This document shows positions 7,930 through 14,860 of a stretch of DNA of 15,305 bases, one piece after another. Numbering within the stretch: the stretch's first letter is position 1; each line of letters starts with the position of its first letter. The stretch comes from Bacteroidota bacterium. GTDB taxonomy: Bacteria > Bacteroidota > Bacteroidia > UKL13-3. Made by a program: the position numbers and the translations under genes. A model generated the notes under the pieces. It saw only the letters and a list, made by a program, of their open reading frames with translations. It made no database searches and was not told the origin of the DNA. Location: contig CANFSD010000019.1 in NCBI GenBank assembly GCA_947449515.1, forward strand, positions 1 through 15,305, written 5' to 3'.

Positions 7930-9012
7930 ATGGAAATACTAAATAAAAAAATTCTAGTTATTGAGGATGATACCACCATCCGAAACAATATTGTAGAATT
8001 TCTTGCCCTGCAAGATATGGAAGTATCCTTTGCAAAAAATGGCGTAGAAGGTTTGGAGGTTTATGAAACATTTAGGCCCGACATGATTATCTGCGATATC
8101 ATGATGCCTGAACTAGATGGCTTTGGATTTTTGGCCGAACTCAACCGCAAACACCCCAACCACCAGGCTATTTTCTTATTCTTAACAGCAAAAAACAACC
8201 ATACAGATATACGCAAGGGCATGAACCTTGGGGCCGATGATTATATTATTAAGCCCTTTTTGTTGGATGATTTATGGGGAACCATCAAAATAAAATTTGA
8301 GAAAGATATGCTCCGCAAACGCGGAATGCAGGAGGCTTTAGACGAAATTAGCATTAAAACTTCGCCCACGCCTTACCATGAGTTTAATACCTGTTTAAAT
8401 GGTATTATGACTGGTGCACAAATTTTATTGAACTCAGATGACCACAGCATGAGCCTTGAGTCGAAAACCATTTTAGATATTATACAGCACAGTGGTTTTA
8501 GGTTGTACAAGGCCATTAATAATTTAATTCTGTGCAATGATATTGATGCCAACAAGGTAAACCCGTATATAGAAGAAGTTCCTTGCAGCTTTGTAGAAAG
8601 TACCTTGAGCCAAGTGGCCAATAATTATGATAGGATAAAAGACCTAAGTTTGGTTTTGAATGGCGATACCATTTTAAAAACCGATAAATTCTTGCTAAAG
8701 AAAATTGTAGAAGAAGTGGCAGACAATGCCTTTAAGTTTAGCAAGCCAGGCGATAGGGTAATGTGTTTTGTGAAAAGTGTGGGCGGTAAATTTGATTTAA
8801 GCATTCATTACCCTTGCAAAGATTTTGACCAAGACAAGTTTGCCCGTGTGCAGCCTTTTAACCAGTTTACAGAAAAGTTAAATACCATTTCTGGTTTAGG
8901 ACTGGGTTTATTTATAGCCAAAAAGCTTACCCAAATTTTGGGTGGTAGTTCTTCCTTTAAGGTAGGCGAGGAGCAAGTTGGCGAGTTTCATTTTGAGTTT
9001 ACAGCAAATTAA
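7930..9012 (+). CDS. Receiver-histidine kinase fusion with degenerate G1 box
   Basis: A 360-residue cytoplasmic protein with an N-terminal receiver domain (about 6-122) and a C-terminal kinase core. The receiver is complete: Asp13/Asp14 acidic pair, phospho-acceptor Asp56 in 'ICDIMMPELDG', Thr86, and Lys108 in 'DDYIIKPF'. The H-box is 'YHEFNTCLNGI' with His150; the usual Pro after Thr is Cys. The N-box is 'EEVADNAFKFSKPGDRV'. The ATPase domain lacks a clear G1 'DxGxG': that place reads 'SIHYPCKDFDQDK', while G2 'SGLGLGLFIAKKL' is intact. It may be a slow kinase, or act mainly as a phosphatase or scaffold. It is followed 17 bases later by a receiver-AraC regulator and a single receiver, its probable partners. 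No transmembrane segment is present, so an input may come through the receiver. Confidence 0.88.
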   Translation: MEILNKKILVIEDDTTIRNNIVEFLALQDMEVSFAKNGVEGLEVYETFRPDMIICDIMMPELDGFGFLAELNRKHPNHQAIFLFLTAKNNHTDIRKGMNLGADDYIIKPFLLDDLWGTIKIKFEKDMLRKRGMQEALDEISIKTSPTPYHEFNTCLNGIMTGAQILLNSDDHSMSLESKTILDIIQHSGFRLYKAINNLILCNDIDANKVNPYIEEVPCSFVESTLSQVANNYDRIKDLSLVLNGDTILKTDKFLLKKIVEEVADNAFKFSKPGDRVMCFVKSVGGKFDLSIHYPCKDFDQDKFARVQPFNQFTEKLNTISGLGLGLFIAKKLTQILGGSSSFKVGEEQVGEFHFEFTAN

Positions 9013-9029
9013 TTGGATAGCGAGTTTTA

Positions 9030-9815
9030 ATGGCACAAACAAATTCCTTTTTAGCAGATAAAATTCTTCTTTGTGAAGACGATCCTGTTTTACGTTCTAA
9101 TTTATGTAACCTTTTAGAAATGGAAGGTTACCAGGTTTACCAAGCCTCTAATGGCTTAGAAGCCCAAACTTTATTAAAATCTAAGCGCATTGCCTTAATT
9201 TTATGTGATTGGTCTATGCCCATTATGGATGGTATAGAGTTGTTACGTTTTGTAAAGGCCGATCCAAGTTTTTCGCATTTGCCATTTATATTCTTAACGG
9301 CCAAAACTTCTTTGAACGATAAGCTAACCGCTTTGGATTTAATGGCCGATGATTTTATTACCAAGCCTTTTTCTTTGGAAGAGGTGGCTTTGAAGTGCCG
9401 CAATAATATAGAGAACAGAAAGAGTGTGGTTAAATCTCAGTTTAACCAAGTAGAAGATGATGTTGAGTACCAGAGCCGCGACCAAAAGTTTTTGGGACAG
9501 ATTAAGGCATTTATTGAATTACATTTATCTAATGAGAATTTGGCCTTAGAAGATTTTGGCAAAGAGTTTCCCATGAGTATTTCTTCTATACAGAAGAATA
9601 TCAAACGTATTTGTGGCAAATCTTTGTTTCAATTGATATTAGAAACCCGCTTGTTAAAAGCAAAAGCCATGATAGAGGCAGATACCGCGCCTATTTCTGA
9701 TGTATTGTACCAATGTGGTTTTAACAACCACAACCATTTTACCAAGAAGTTTAAAGAACATTTTGGCATTTTGCCTTCTAAGTTAAAGCGCCATGAAAAA
9801 AATACTGATAGCTGA
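9030..9815 (+). CDS. Response regulator, receiver plus AraC-type DNA-binding domain
   Basis: A 261-residue transcription factor. The receiver (about 11-125) has Glu16/Asp17/Asp18, phospho-acceptor Asp60 in 'LCDWSMPIMDG', Thr90 and Lys112 in 'DDFITKPF', so it should be phosphorylatable. A linker (about 130-155) leads to an AraC/XylS-type double helix-turn-helix (about 158-258), with 'SISSIQKNIKRICGKSLFQLI' for the first helix pair and the signature 'ISDVLYQCGFNNHNHFTKKFKEHFG' followed by 'LPSKLKR' at the end. AraC-type outputs on receivers are frequent in Bacteroidota, where they often control nearby transport or surface genes. The downstream single receiver begins within its last 23 bases, so the two are translationally linked. 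Targets are unknown; the promoters of this cluster or of the large surface protein downstream are possible by position. Confidence 0.92.
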   Translation: MAQTNSFLADKILLCEDDPVLRSNLCNLLEMEGYQVYQASNGLEAQTLLKSKRIALILCDWSMPIMDGIELLRFVKADPSFSHLPFIFLTAKTSLNDKLTALDLMADDFITKPFSLEEVALKCRNNIENRKSVVKSQFNQVEDDVEYQSRDQKFLGQIKAFIELHLSNENLALEDFGKEFPMSISSIQKNIKRICGKSLFQLILETRLLKAKAMIEADTAPISDVLYQCGFNNHNHFTKKFKEHFGILPSKLKRHEKNTDS

Positions 9816-10167
9816 TGACGAGGAGGTAAACCAATTTTTTTTAAGGAAATTGGTTTCGGAAAGTCATATAGAGGTACACACAGCGCCCAATGGGGAGGTA
9901 GCCGTTGAAATGGCCAAGGAAAACAATTTTGATTTAATTTTCATGGATATTTATATGCCCCAAATGAATGGCATAGCTGCTTTGGGTCAAATACGCGCCC
10001 ATGAAAAAGAGACTGCCCACCAGGCAGTGGTGGTTGCCGTAACCAGCAATTCTGCTAAGGAAGAACACCATTATAAAAGTATGGGTTTTGATGAATGTTT
10101 GTTTAACCCTATTCCTTTAAGGGAGGTACAACACTTATTAAAGAAGTACCAAATATCCTTAGACTAA
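9793..10167 (+). CDS. Stand-alone receiver domain protein lacking the conserved Lys
   Basis: A 124-residue single-domain response regulator (CheY/Spo0F size). It starts inside the preceding gene (23-base overlap, different frame), which fixes coupling and the ATG at 9793. Acidic pocket Asp8/Asp9 and phospho-acceptor Asp52 in 'FMDIYMPQMNG' are present, with Thr84 in 'VAVTSNS'. The position usually held by the invariant Lys before Pro is Asn105 ('LFNPIPL'). The 'DDEEVNQ' start resembles receivers of hybrid kinases, so it may have originated as such a module. With no output domain it could be a phosphorelay intermediate or sink for the neighbouring kinase and receiver-AraC protein. The Lys-to-Asn change may alter signalling while phosphorylation remains possible. 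Confidence 0.9.
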   Translation: MKKILIADDEEVNQFFLRKLVSESHIEVHTAPNGEVAVEMAKENNFDLIFMDIYMPQMNGIAALGQIRAHEKETAHQAVVVAVTSNSAKEEHHYKSMGFDECLFNPIPLREVQHLLKKYQISLD

Positions 10168-10169
10168 GA

Positions 10170-10207
10170 TTTTTTGCGCGCCTTTTGTTTCGGTTCGAAC
10201 CAAGGCC
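10170..10207. other. GC-rich palindromic spot between receiver and LytTR genes
   Basis: The spacer after the receiver gene contains TTTTTTGCGCGC (10170-10181), the perfect palindrome GGTTCGAACC (10192-10201), and outer arms GCCTT (10180-10184) and AAGGC (10202-10206). Possible roles are a weak terminator or a regulator-binding site. The same TTTTTTGCGCGC occurs again after the LytTR gene at 10889-10900. Confidence 0.3.
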
Positions 10208-10279
10208 TTTCCTCTTTTTGTATAATAAATTCCGTTTTTGAAGGTATTGGAGTCTTAAATAGATGCTTACTTGCAGGTG

Positions 10280-10780
10280 ATGACCAATAAGGCAGCACCC
10301 AAGGTAAAACTGTTTGAAGTAAATTTTTCGCTGAGCCGGAGCTTAGGGAAATTGGTAATTTTTAACAACTACCACATCCATTTTATTGCTTATGCCCACA
10401 TAGATGCTTTGCATATAGATGGGGTAAAGAACCTGCTTACCTTAGAAACCAAGGATGGCCAGTACCGCATTAAGACCATTCCTACCTATACCTATATAAC
10501 CATGCGCTTATTGCGCAAGCAGGGTTTTTTATTGGTTACGGGCAAGCTCATGGTAAATTTAGACAACTGTGCCTATTTTATACATAAAGATACCAGGCCT
10601 ACCTTATATTTAAAAAACCAGGGCCAAATTTGGAATATAGATTTGGATATAATTTACCAACAATTGCGCATAGAAAACATACGCATGGTTTTTAAAACCA
10701 AAAGAAAAATGGTGAAAAAAAACGTGTTAATAGATGCGTATGATTTTAAATACAATACCCAAAAAGGCATATTTAAATAG
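10280..10780 (+). CDS. Small LytTR-like DNA-binding protein
   Basis: A 166-residue protein without signal peptide or membrane segment. Residues about 27-130 follow the LytTR pattern: 'HIDALHIDGVKNLLTLETKDGQYRI' corresponds to the usual 'I-Y-hE-x-x-x-x-Y-x-x-I-x-T-x-D-G' strand pair, and 'GFLLVTGKLMVNLDNCAYFI' to the 'F-x-R-x-H-R-S-x-I-V-N-L-x-x-I' core. A 'LYLKNQGQIWNID' strand and helix follow. The canonical His-Arg-Ser of the core is replaced by Thr-Gly-Lys, so the match is divergent. The tail (about 135-166) is strongly basic. The frame is open from a TTG at 10271; I prefer the ATG at 10280. It lies 112 bases after a receiver lacking an output domain, so it might supply a DNA-binding output, or be an autonomous regulator. 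The call rests on pattern recognition only. Confidence 0.55.
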   Translation: MTNKAAPKVKLFEVNFSLSRSLGKLVIFNNYHIHFIAYAHIDALHIDGVKNLLTLETKDGQYRIKTIPTYTYITMRLLRKQGFLLVTGKLMVNLDNCAYFIHKDTRPTLYLKNQGQIWNIDLDIIYQQLRIENIRMVFKTKRKMVKKNVLIDAYDFKYNTQKGIFK

Positions 10781-10851
10781 TTGAAAATTATTTTTTTTAG
10801 GCGCTAAATTTTTCTAAAACGCGTACTAAACGAAAAAATAAAATCTTATAC

Positions 10852-10894
10852 AAAAAAGAGAAATACGATGCAAATTGTGTTTCTCTTTTTTTTT
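10852..10894. terminator. Strong 17-bp hairpin, intrinsic terminator of the signalling cluster
   Basis: The left arm at 10852-10868 (A6, then GAGAAA, then TACGA) pairs with 10875-10891, giving 17 bp including two G-U pairs around a six-base loop (TGCAAA). It is flanked by an A-run on the left and a T-run to 10894 on the right, so it could terminate in both directions. It lies 71 bases after the LytTR-like stop and separates the signalling cluster from the surface-protein unit. Confidence 0.75.
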
Positions 10895-11081
10895 GCGCGC
10901 ATTTTTTTTGAAAAAATAGCACGCCTGAAGAAGCCTTATTTTAAAGGCGCTGCGAGGTGCTTGCACATAAAATTTTTTAGAAGTGCATAGCCAGAATTAT
11001 ACAAAAAAAAGAAAAATAACATTTCCGTTTTCGTGCTATTCTTATCCCTATATGTGGTAAAGCTGAGGGTGTTTATGCAAG

Positions 11082-11124
11082 TATGTTTGTTGCATCAAAA
11101 AAGGAGAAAGGACTCCAATTTTTG
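11082..11124 (+). promoter_or_regulatory. Candidate promoter region for the T9SS protein gene
   Basis: Two candidate -7 boxes are present: TATGTTTG (11082-11089, exact TAnnTTTG, no good -33) and AATTTTTG (11117-11124, one mismatch, with TTG at 11090-11092 about 24 bases upstream). Either would give a leader of roughly 100-130 bases to the ATG at 11223, or about 300 to the ATG at 11424. Evidence is motif-level only. Confidence 0.25.
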
Positions 11125-11222
11125 GTGAGCAAGTTTGTGAGGTGAGAAAGAGTATTTAAAGCGCCAAAAAAATAGCTGAGAAGAAATAACCCACAGAAAA
11201 AACAAAAACGATAAGTAAGAAC

Positions 11223-11423
11223 ATGAATACCAATAATACAAAAAACGAAGCCATGACCCAAGAAAATGAAGGCAGCAACAATGGAAACATTGCCAACACC
11301 TTTATGGCCTTACACATGAGCGCATTGAGTTTTTTGCAAGAACGCAGTTTAAACCTATTAAATAATACACAAACCGGCGAAGGCCAAACAACAAAAAGAA
11401 AACCTTTATTAACCCTAATTAAT
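11223..11423 (+). other. 67-codon in-frame extension before the signal peptide
   Basis: From an ATG at 11223 the frame runs without a stop for 67 codons into the methionine (11424) of a normal Sec signal peptide. The encoded stretch is polar at first ('EAMTQENEGSNNGN'), then has an amphipathic-looking helix 'FMALHMSALSFLQERSL', then a basic segment 'TTKRKPLL'. Its codon use (GGC, AGC, GCC, ACC, CGC) resembles the neighbouring genes, unlike the non-coding DNA before it. It could be a translated pre-signal extension, comparable in position only to the extended signal-peptide regions of some autotransporters, a former separate gene, or an untranslated leader. No strong Shine-Dalgarno sequence marks either start. 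Confidence 0.4.
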
Positions 11424-14363
11424 ATGAAAAATCAAACAAAAAAACAAATCTTAACAAGCTGCCTAATTGCCCTTAGCAGCTTATTTTTAGCAAGCGGAGC
11501 GTTTGCGGCGACTATTACTTCAAAAGTTACTACCGGAAATTGGAACGTTGATGCCAGTTGGGTAGGTGATAAAAAGCCTGTGGATGGCGATGACGTAGTA
11601 ATTGCTGCTGGAGCAATTATTACAGTTAATAGTTCACTTACATTAGGTGGTACAACAAACTTAACAGTAAATACTGGAGGTTTTTTATATCTTACCTCAA
11701 GTTTAAATATTCCTGGTAACGTTACTAATGATGGTACAATATCAATTACATCTACTTCAAATAGTAATGATAGGACATTTACTTGTGGAGGTAATTTAAC
11801 CAATGGTGGAACGTTATCAATTCCAAATGTTACAGGTACAGGAAGTAAATTGAGAACCATTAGTGTTACAGGAAGTTTAACGAATAATGGTACAATCACT
11901 ATTAATACAATTTATCATTACTTAAATTCAGGTGACTTAATTAATAATAGCACTGGAACAATTAATACAAATAGTGGTATCATTAATGTAACTGGTAATT
12001 TAACAAACAACAAAGTAGGTTCAGTTTTAGGAACAATTAATGCAAATTCTGGAAATATTAACCTTTCTGGTAATTTTACTAATGATGGTACATTTAATTG
12101 TGGTACGTCTAAAGTTACGGTCCTGGTAACTGGCAAATCTTTCCTCGGTACTAGTCAATTAACTTTATACAACTTGATGTTAACAAGACAAATTTCATTA
12201 ACTAATAGTACTGATTTAGTAGTAACCAATGCTATAACTAATTCTAGTTCAACAATTGGCTCTCAATCTACCCTAGTATTAAATACTAATAGTAAATTAA
12301 CTATTGGTGGTTCTATTAGTAGTTTCGTTATTCTTGATGTTACTTTAAATAAACCAAACACAGTTATTTACAATGGTAGTTCGCAAACTGTTAGAGATTT
12401 AGCTTACAGTACTTTAGTATTAAATGGCACTAATACAACGCTTCCTACATTTACTACAACACCAAGTGTTTTTGAAGTTGCAGCAAATAAAACTTATAGT
12501 ATTACCGCTGATTTGACATTAAATAGTTTAACAATTGGATCTGGAGCTACTTTTCAAATAGGAAATGCTTCGGCTGTCTTAACCCTAAAAGGTGATCTAT
12601 TAAATAATGGGACATTTACAACTAATACTGGCAATGTTATTTTTAATGGTACTACCGCTCAAAAAATTTATTCTACTAGTTCTCCAAATTTTAGTCAAAC
12701 CAATATTAATAATTTATTAGTTAATAATACTGTTGGTTTAGATATTAATTCTCCAGTAAATATTCTATATACATTAACTTTAGGAAACTCAGCTAAAGTT
12801 AATGCTAATGGAAACTTAACTATAAAAAGTACTTCAGCTACAGGAACCGCAAGAGTTGCAACCTTGCCTGCTGGAGCATCAATAACTGGAAGTGTAACTG
12901 TTGAGCGACTATTACCAGGAAATAATAGAGTTGGTGTTAGATTTTTGTCTTCTGCAGTAACAAATGTAAGTGTTTTCAATAGTTGGCAAGAAGGAGGTAC
13001 TTATACAGCAGGTTACGGAACTAAAATAACAGGTACTAATGCAAGTGCATCAACATTTGCAGCAGCAACTGCATTGTCTTCAGATTTAATTAATCCAACA
13101 ACTGGATTAGATTATTCGCCATCATTACCATACGCACTTATGATGGTTGGAAATAATTCATATAGACAAATTACAAATACTAAAAACGAATATTTTGAAG
13201 CTGGAAAAGGTTATAGTTTATTAGTAAGAGGAGATAGGGGTGTTGATTTGTTTGGTGCCATACCTACCATTTGCGTTGCTACAACATTGAGAGCTAAAGG
13301 AACTTTGAATCAAGGAGAGATTCCTGTAACTTTAACACCTGGGTATAATTTGGTAGGTAATCCTTATGCAAGTCCAATCGATTGGAATACCCAAGCATGG
13401 AAAGATGCAAGATTACTTGAAGGAAATATTGATGGCGCAATCTATTATTTAAATGCCTCTGTAGCTCCGGGAACTGGTAATAGATTTGCTTGTTACAATG
13501 GAACTATTGTAACGGGTTATTTACAAGGGAATCCTCAAATTGCTCCAGGACAAGGCTTTTATGTTAATAATAATGGATCTAACAATAAAACACTTAAGTT
13601 TCAGGAATCCTATAAAACTACCACAGCAACAGGATATTTTAAAAACAATACAATTGCTGATTTATTACGTGTAGAATATTTATACAATAATGAGCATCAA
13701 GATGATATTGCAATTAATTTTGATGAAAATGGCAGTAAAAATTTAAATCGCAATCTAGATGCTGTTACTATTGCTAGTCCTTCATTTGGCCTTGCAAGTT
13801 TGAAAGGAAATTCAAGACTTTCAATTGCAGTTAGACCCACAATAGAAACTGTTGATACCATTGCATTATCAGTTATGTCATACTTAACGGGTAAATTTTC
13901 TTTAAAATTCACAGAAATAGAAAGTTTTGCTGGAATGACACAAATGGTATTAGTTGATAAATATTTAAATAAAATGATAAATATTGATAAAACGATTGTT
14001 TATAATTTTGATGTAACTTCTGATCCTAATTCTATTGGAAATAATCGCTTTGTTATTTTGTTCAGCAAAGTTGGAACAGCGGCTTTTACAACTGGTTTGG
14101 TAAATGCAACAGAGAATGTTTCAAATGTAATTTTATATCCAAATCCAGCTATAAGCTCAATCAACCTAGCCTGCAGCAATGCCGATGTAAGAGATTTTAG
14201 CTACGAAATTTACAACCAAATGGGACAAAGTGTAAGCACTGGTGCTGGTAACTTTGCCAATGGCAATGTAGAAGTGGTGAATATTGAGAATTTAGACAAG
14301 GGAATCTATTTTGTGAAAATGTTTTACAATAACAGTGCAGAAATTATTCGTTTCGTAAAATAA
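11424..14363 (+). CDS. T9SS-exported surface protein with beta-solenoid-like repeats
   Basis: 979 residues from the ATG at 11424, chosen because a clear Sec signal peptide starts there: basic 'MKNQTKK', hydrophobic core, and 'SGAFA' with cleavage after about residue 28. Next is 'GNWNVDASWVGDKKPVDGDDVVI' split over residues 38-60, a common opening of Bacteroidota surface proteins. Repeats of G-[ND]-x-T-N-x-G-T type follow at residues 98, 123, 150, 170, 191, 216 and 390, fitting a parallel beta-helix. The centre (about 480-900) is a globular region common in such proteins ('NPYASPIDWN', 'GQGFYVNN'). Residues about 902-979 form a type A T9SS sorting domain: 'VILYPNP', 'YEIYNQMGQ', 'LDKGIYFVKM'. 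The product should cross the outer membrane by T9SS and be attached or released. The function is probably adhesive or structural, unproven. Codon use in the centre differs from both ends. Confidence 0.85.
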   Translation: MKNQTKKQILTSCLIALSSLFLASGAFAATITSKVTTGNWNVDASWVGDKKPVDGDDVVIAAGAIITVNSSLTLGGTTNLTVNTGGFLYLTSSLNIPGNVTNDGTISITSTSNSNDRTFTCGGNLTNGGTLSIPNVTGTGSKLRTISVTGSLTNNGTITINTIYHYLNSGDLINNSTGTINTNSGIINVTGNLTNNKVGSVLGTINANSGNINLSGNFTNDGTFNCGTSKVTVLVTGKSFLGTSQLTLYNLMLTRQISLTNSTDLVVTNAITNSSSTIGSQSTLVLNTNSKLTIGGSISSFVILDVTLNKPNTVIYNGSSQTVRDLAYSTLVLNGTNTTLPTFTTTPSVFEVAANKTYSITADLTLNSLTIGSGATFQIGNASAVLTLKGDLLNNGTFTTNTGNVIFNGTTAQKIYSTSSPNFSQTNINNLLVNNTVGLDINSPVNILYTLTLGNSAKVNANGNLTIKSTSATGTARVATLPAGASITGSVTVERLLPGNNRVGVRFLSSAVTNVSVFNSWQEGGTYTAGYGTKITGTNASASTFAAATALSSDLINPTTGLDYSPSLPYALMMVGNNSYRQITNTKNEYFEAGKGYSLLVRGDRGVDLFGAIPTICVATTLRAKGTLNQGEIPVTLTPGYNLVGNPYASPIDWNTQAWKDARLLEGNIDGAIYYLNASVAPGTGNRFACYNGTIVTGYLQGNPQIAPGQGFYVNNNGSNNKTLKFQESYKTTTATGYFKNNTIADLLRVEYLYNNEHQDDIAINFDENGSKNLNRNLDAVTIASPSFGLASLKGNSRLSIAVRPTIETVDTIALSVMSYLTGKFSLKFTEIESFAGMTQMVLVDKYLNKMINIDKTIVYNFDVTSDPNSIGNNRFVILFSKVGTAAFTTGLVNATENVSNVILYPNPAISSINLACSNADVRDFSYEIYNQMGQSVSTGAGNFANGNVEVVNIENLDKGIYFVKMFYNNSAEIIRFVK

Positions 14364-14399
14364 TTCCTATTATTTTTACGCACATTAATTATCTACCTT

Positions 14400-14603
14400 A
14401 TGATTTTACGATTTAAATATTTCTTAATTCTTTATTTCATTCTTTCACAATTTTCAGCAAAAGCAATGTGTGACCCTGAAACTCTAACAGATTGCCCAAT
14501 CGACGGAGGCGCATCGCTCCTGGTAGGTGCGGGAGTGGTTTACGGGATGAAGAGAATAAGAGATAAAAAGAAGTCGAAAAAAGACTTAAAAGATACTATT
14601 TAG
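14400..14603 (+). CDS. Small secreted protein with PID-type C-terminal anchor
   Basis: A 67-residue protein. Residues 1-22 form a signal peptide or membrane segment ('FKYFLILYFILSQFSAKA'). A short Cys-containing mature part ('CDPETLTDC') is followed by 'PIDGGASLLVGAGVVYGMKRIRDKKKSKK': a Pro-Ile-Asp-Gly-Gly motif, a short hydrophobic helix and a basic tail. That tripartite tail matches small Bacteroidota proteins I recall being labelled PID-CTERM (sorting-signal-like, comparable in layout to PEP-CTERM); I cannot verify the family here. It starts 36 bases after the T9SS protein and is probably co-transcribed, with a terminator directly downstream. It may be an envelope-anchored partner, but nothing in the sequence shows a specific job. 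Confidence 0.7.
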   Translation: MILRFKYFLILYFILSQFSAKAMCDPETLTDCPIDGGASLLVGAGVVYGMKRIRDKKKSKKDLKDTI

Positions 14604-14611
14604 GGATAGGA

Positions 14612-14631
14612 AAATACTTTTCGAAGTATTT
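14612..14631. other. 8-bp hairpin with TTCG tetraloop
   Basis: AAATACTT (14612-14619) and AAGTATTT (14624-14631) form a perfect stem closed by a TTCG tetraloop, eight bases after the stop of the small protein gene. It may stabilise the 3' end of the mRNA and stands just ahead of the terminator. Confidence 0.55.
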
Positions 14632-14633
14632 AG

Positions 14634-14678
14634 AGCAGGTTTCATTCTTCTAGGGCGGAGAATGGGCCTGCTTTTTTT
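14634..14678 (+). terminator. Intrinsic terminator after the surface-protein unit
   Basis: AGCAGG (14634-14639) pairs with CCTGCT (14667-14672), and an inner CATTCT pairs with AGAATG around a GC-rich loop. Seven T residues run to 14678. Orientation and position fit termination of transcripts from the T9SS and PID-type genes. Confidence 0.8.
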
Positions 14679-14684
14679 GCTGTG

Positions 14685-14710
14685 TCCACCGTAGCTTCAG
14701 CTAAGGTGGA
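14685..14710. repeat. REP-like palindrome, copy A
   Basis: TCCACC-g-TAGCT-tc-AGCTA-a-GGTGGA is a 26-base hairpin with 11 paired positions and one internal mismatch. Related sequence recurs at 14813-14833 and 15034-15063, forming a family of three in this region. Confidence 0.65.
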
Positions 14711-14812
14711 TTGCCGCTAGCCATATTGGGTTTTGAGTGATGGGGTTTTAGGTTTTTGGTTGGGGGAAATGTTGAGTGATGGTTTTGGGATTGGAGGGAA
14801 ATGTTGAATTGC

Positions 14813-14833
14813 CCACCTGCGCTAAAGCTTCGG
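14813..14833. repeat. REP-like element, copy B
   Basis: Begins CCACC, contains GCGCTAAAGCTTCGG and corresponds to one orientation of copies A and C, but lacks the closing arm. It stands directly before the first heptamer array (14861) and shares GCTTCGG and a downstream CTGAG block with copy C. Confidence 0.55.
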
Positions 14834-14860
14834 ACTTTGATCACCGCTGAGGAATTGAAA

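Larger units (their letters stand above)
10781..11222. other. AT-rich spacer upstream of the T9SS protein gene
   Basis: I see no credible gene on either strand. Contents: a strong hairpin at 10852-10894; a run of small possible stems (GCCTT/AAGGC at 10933-10948, GTGC-TT-GCAC at 10957-10966, and an alternative TGCAC/GTGCA pairing at 10962-10987); an exact TAnnTTTG match TATGTTTG at 11082-11089 lacking an evident -33 TTG; and a one-mismatch box AATTTTTG at 11117-11124. The long purine-rich stretch before 11223 may be a 5' untranslated leader. Confidence 0.5.

Noticed and set aside
10271..10279. TTG start for the LytTR-like gene
   Set aside because: An ATG three codons later is the more likely start; no Shine-Dalgarno sequence supports the TTG.
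11073..11261. 62-codon minus-strand frame in the spacer before the T9SS gene
   Set aside because: Its Phe/Cys/Leu-rich composition comes from the purine-rich complementary leader; there is no domain or regulatory context.
11432..12136. Open minus-strand frames opposite the T9SS protein
   Set aside because: They encode Val/Pro/Leu-rich low-complexity sequence that mirrors the Thr/Asn/Gly repeats of the real gene.
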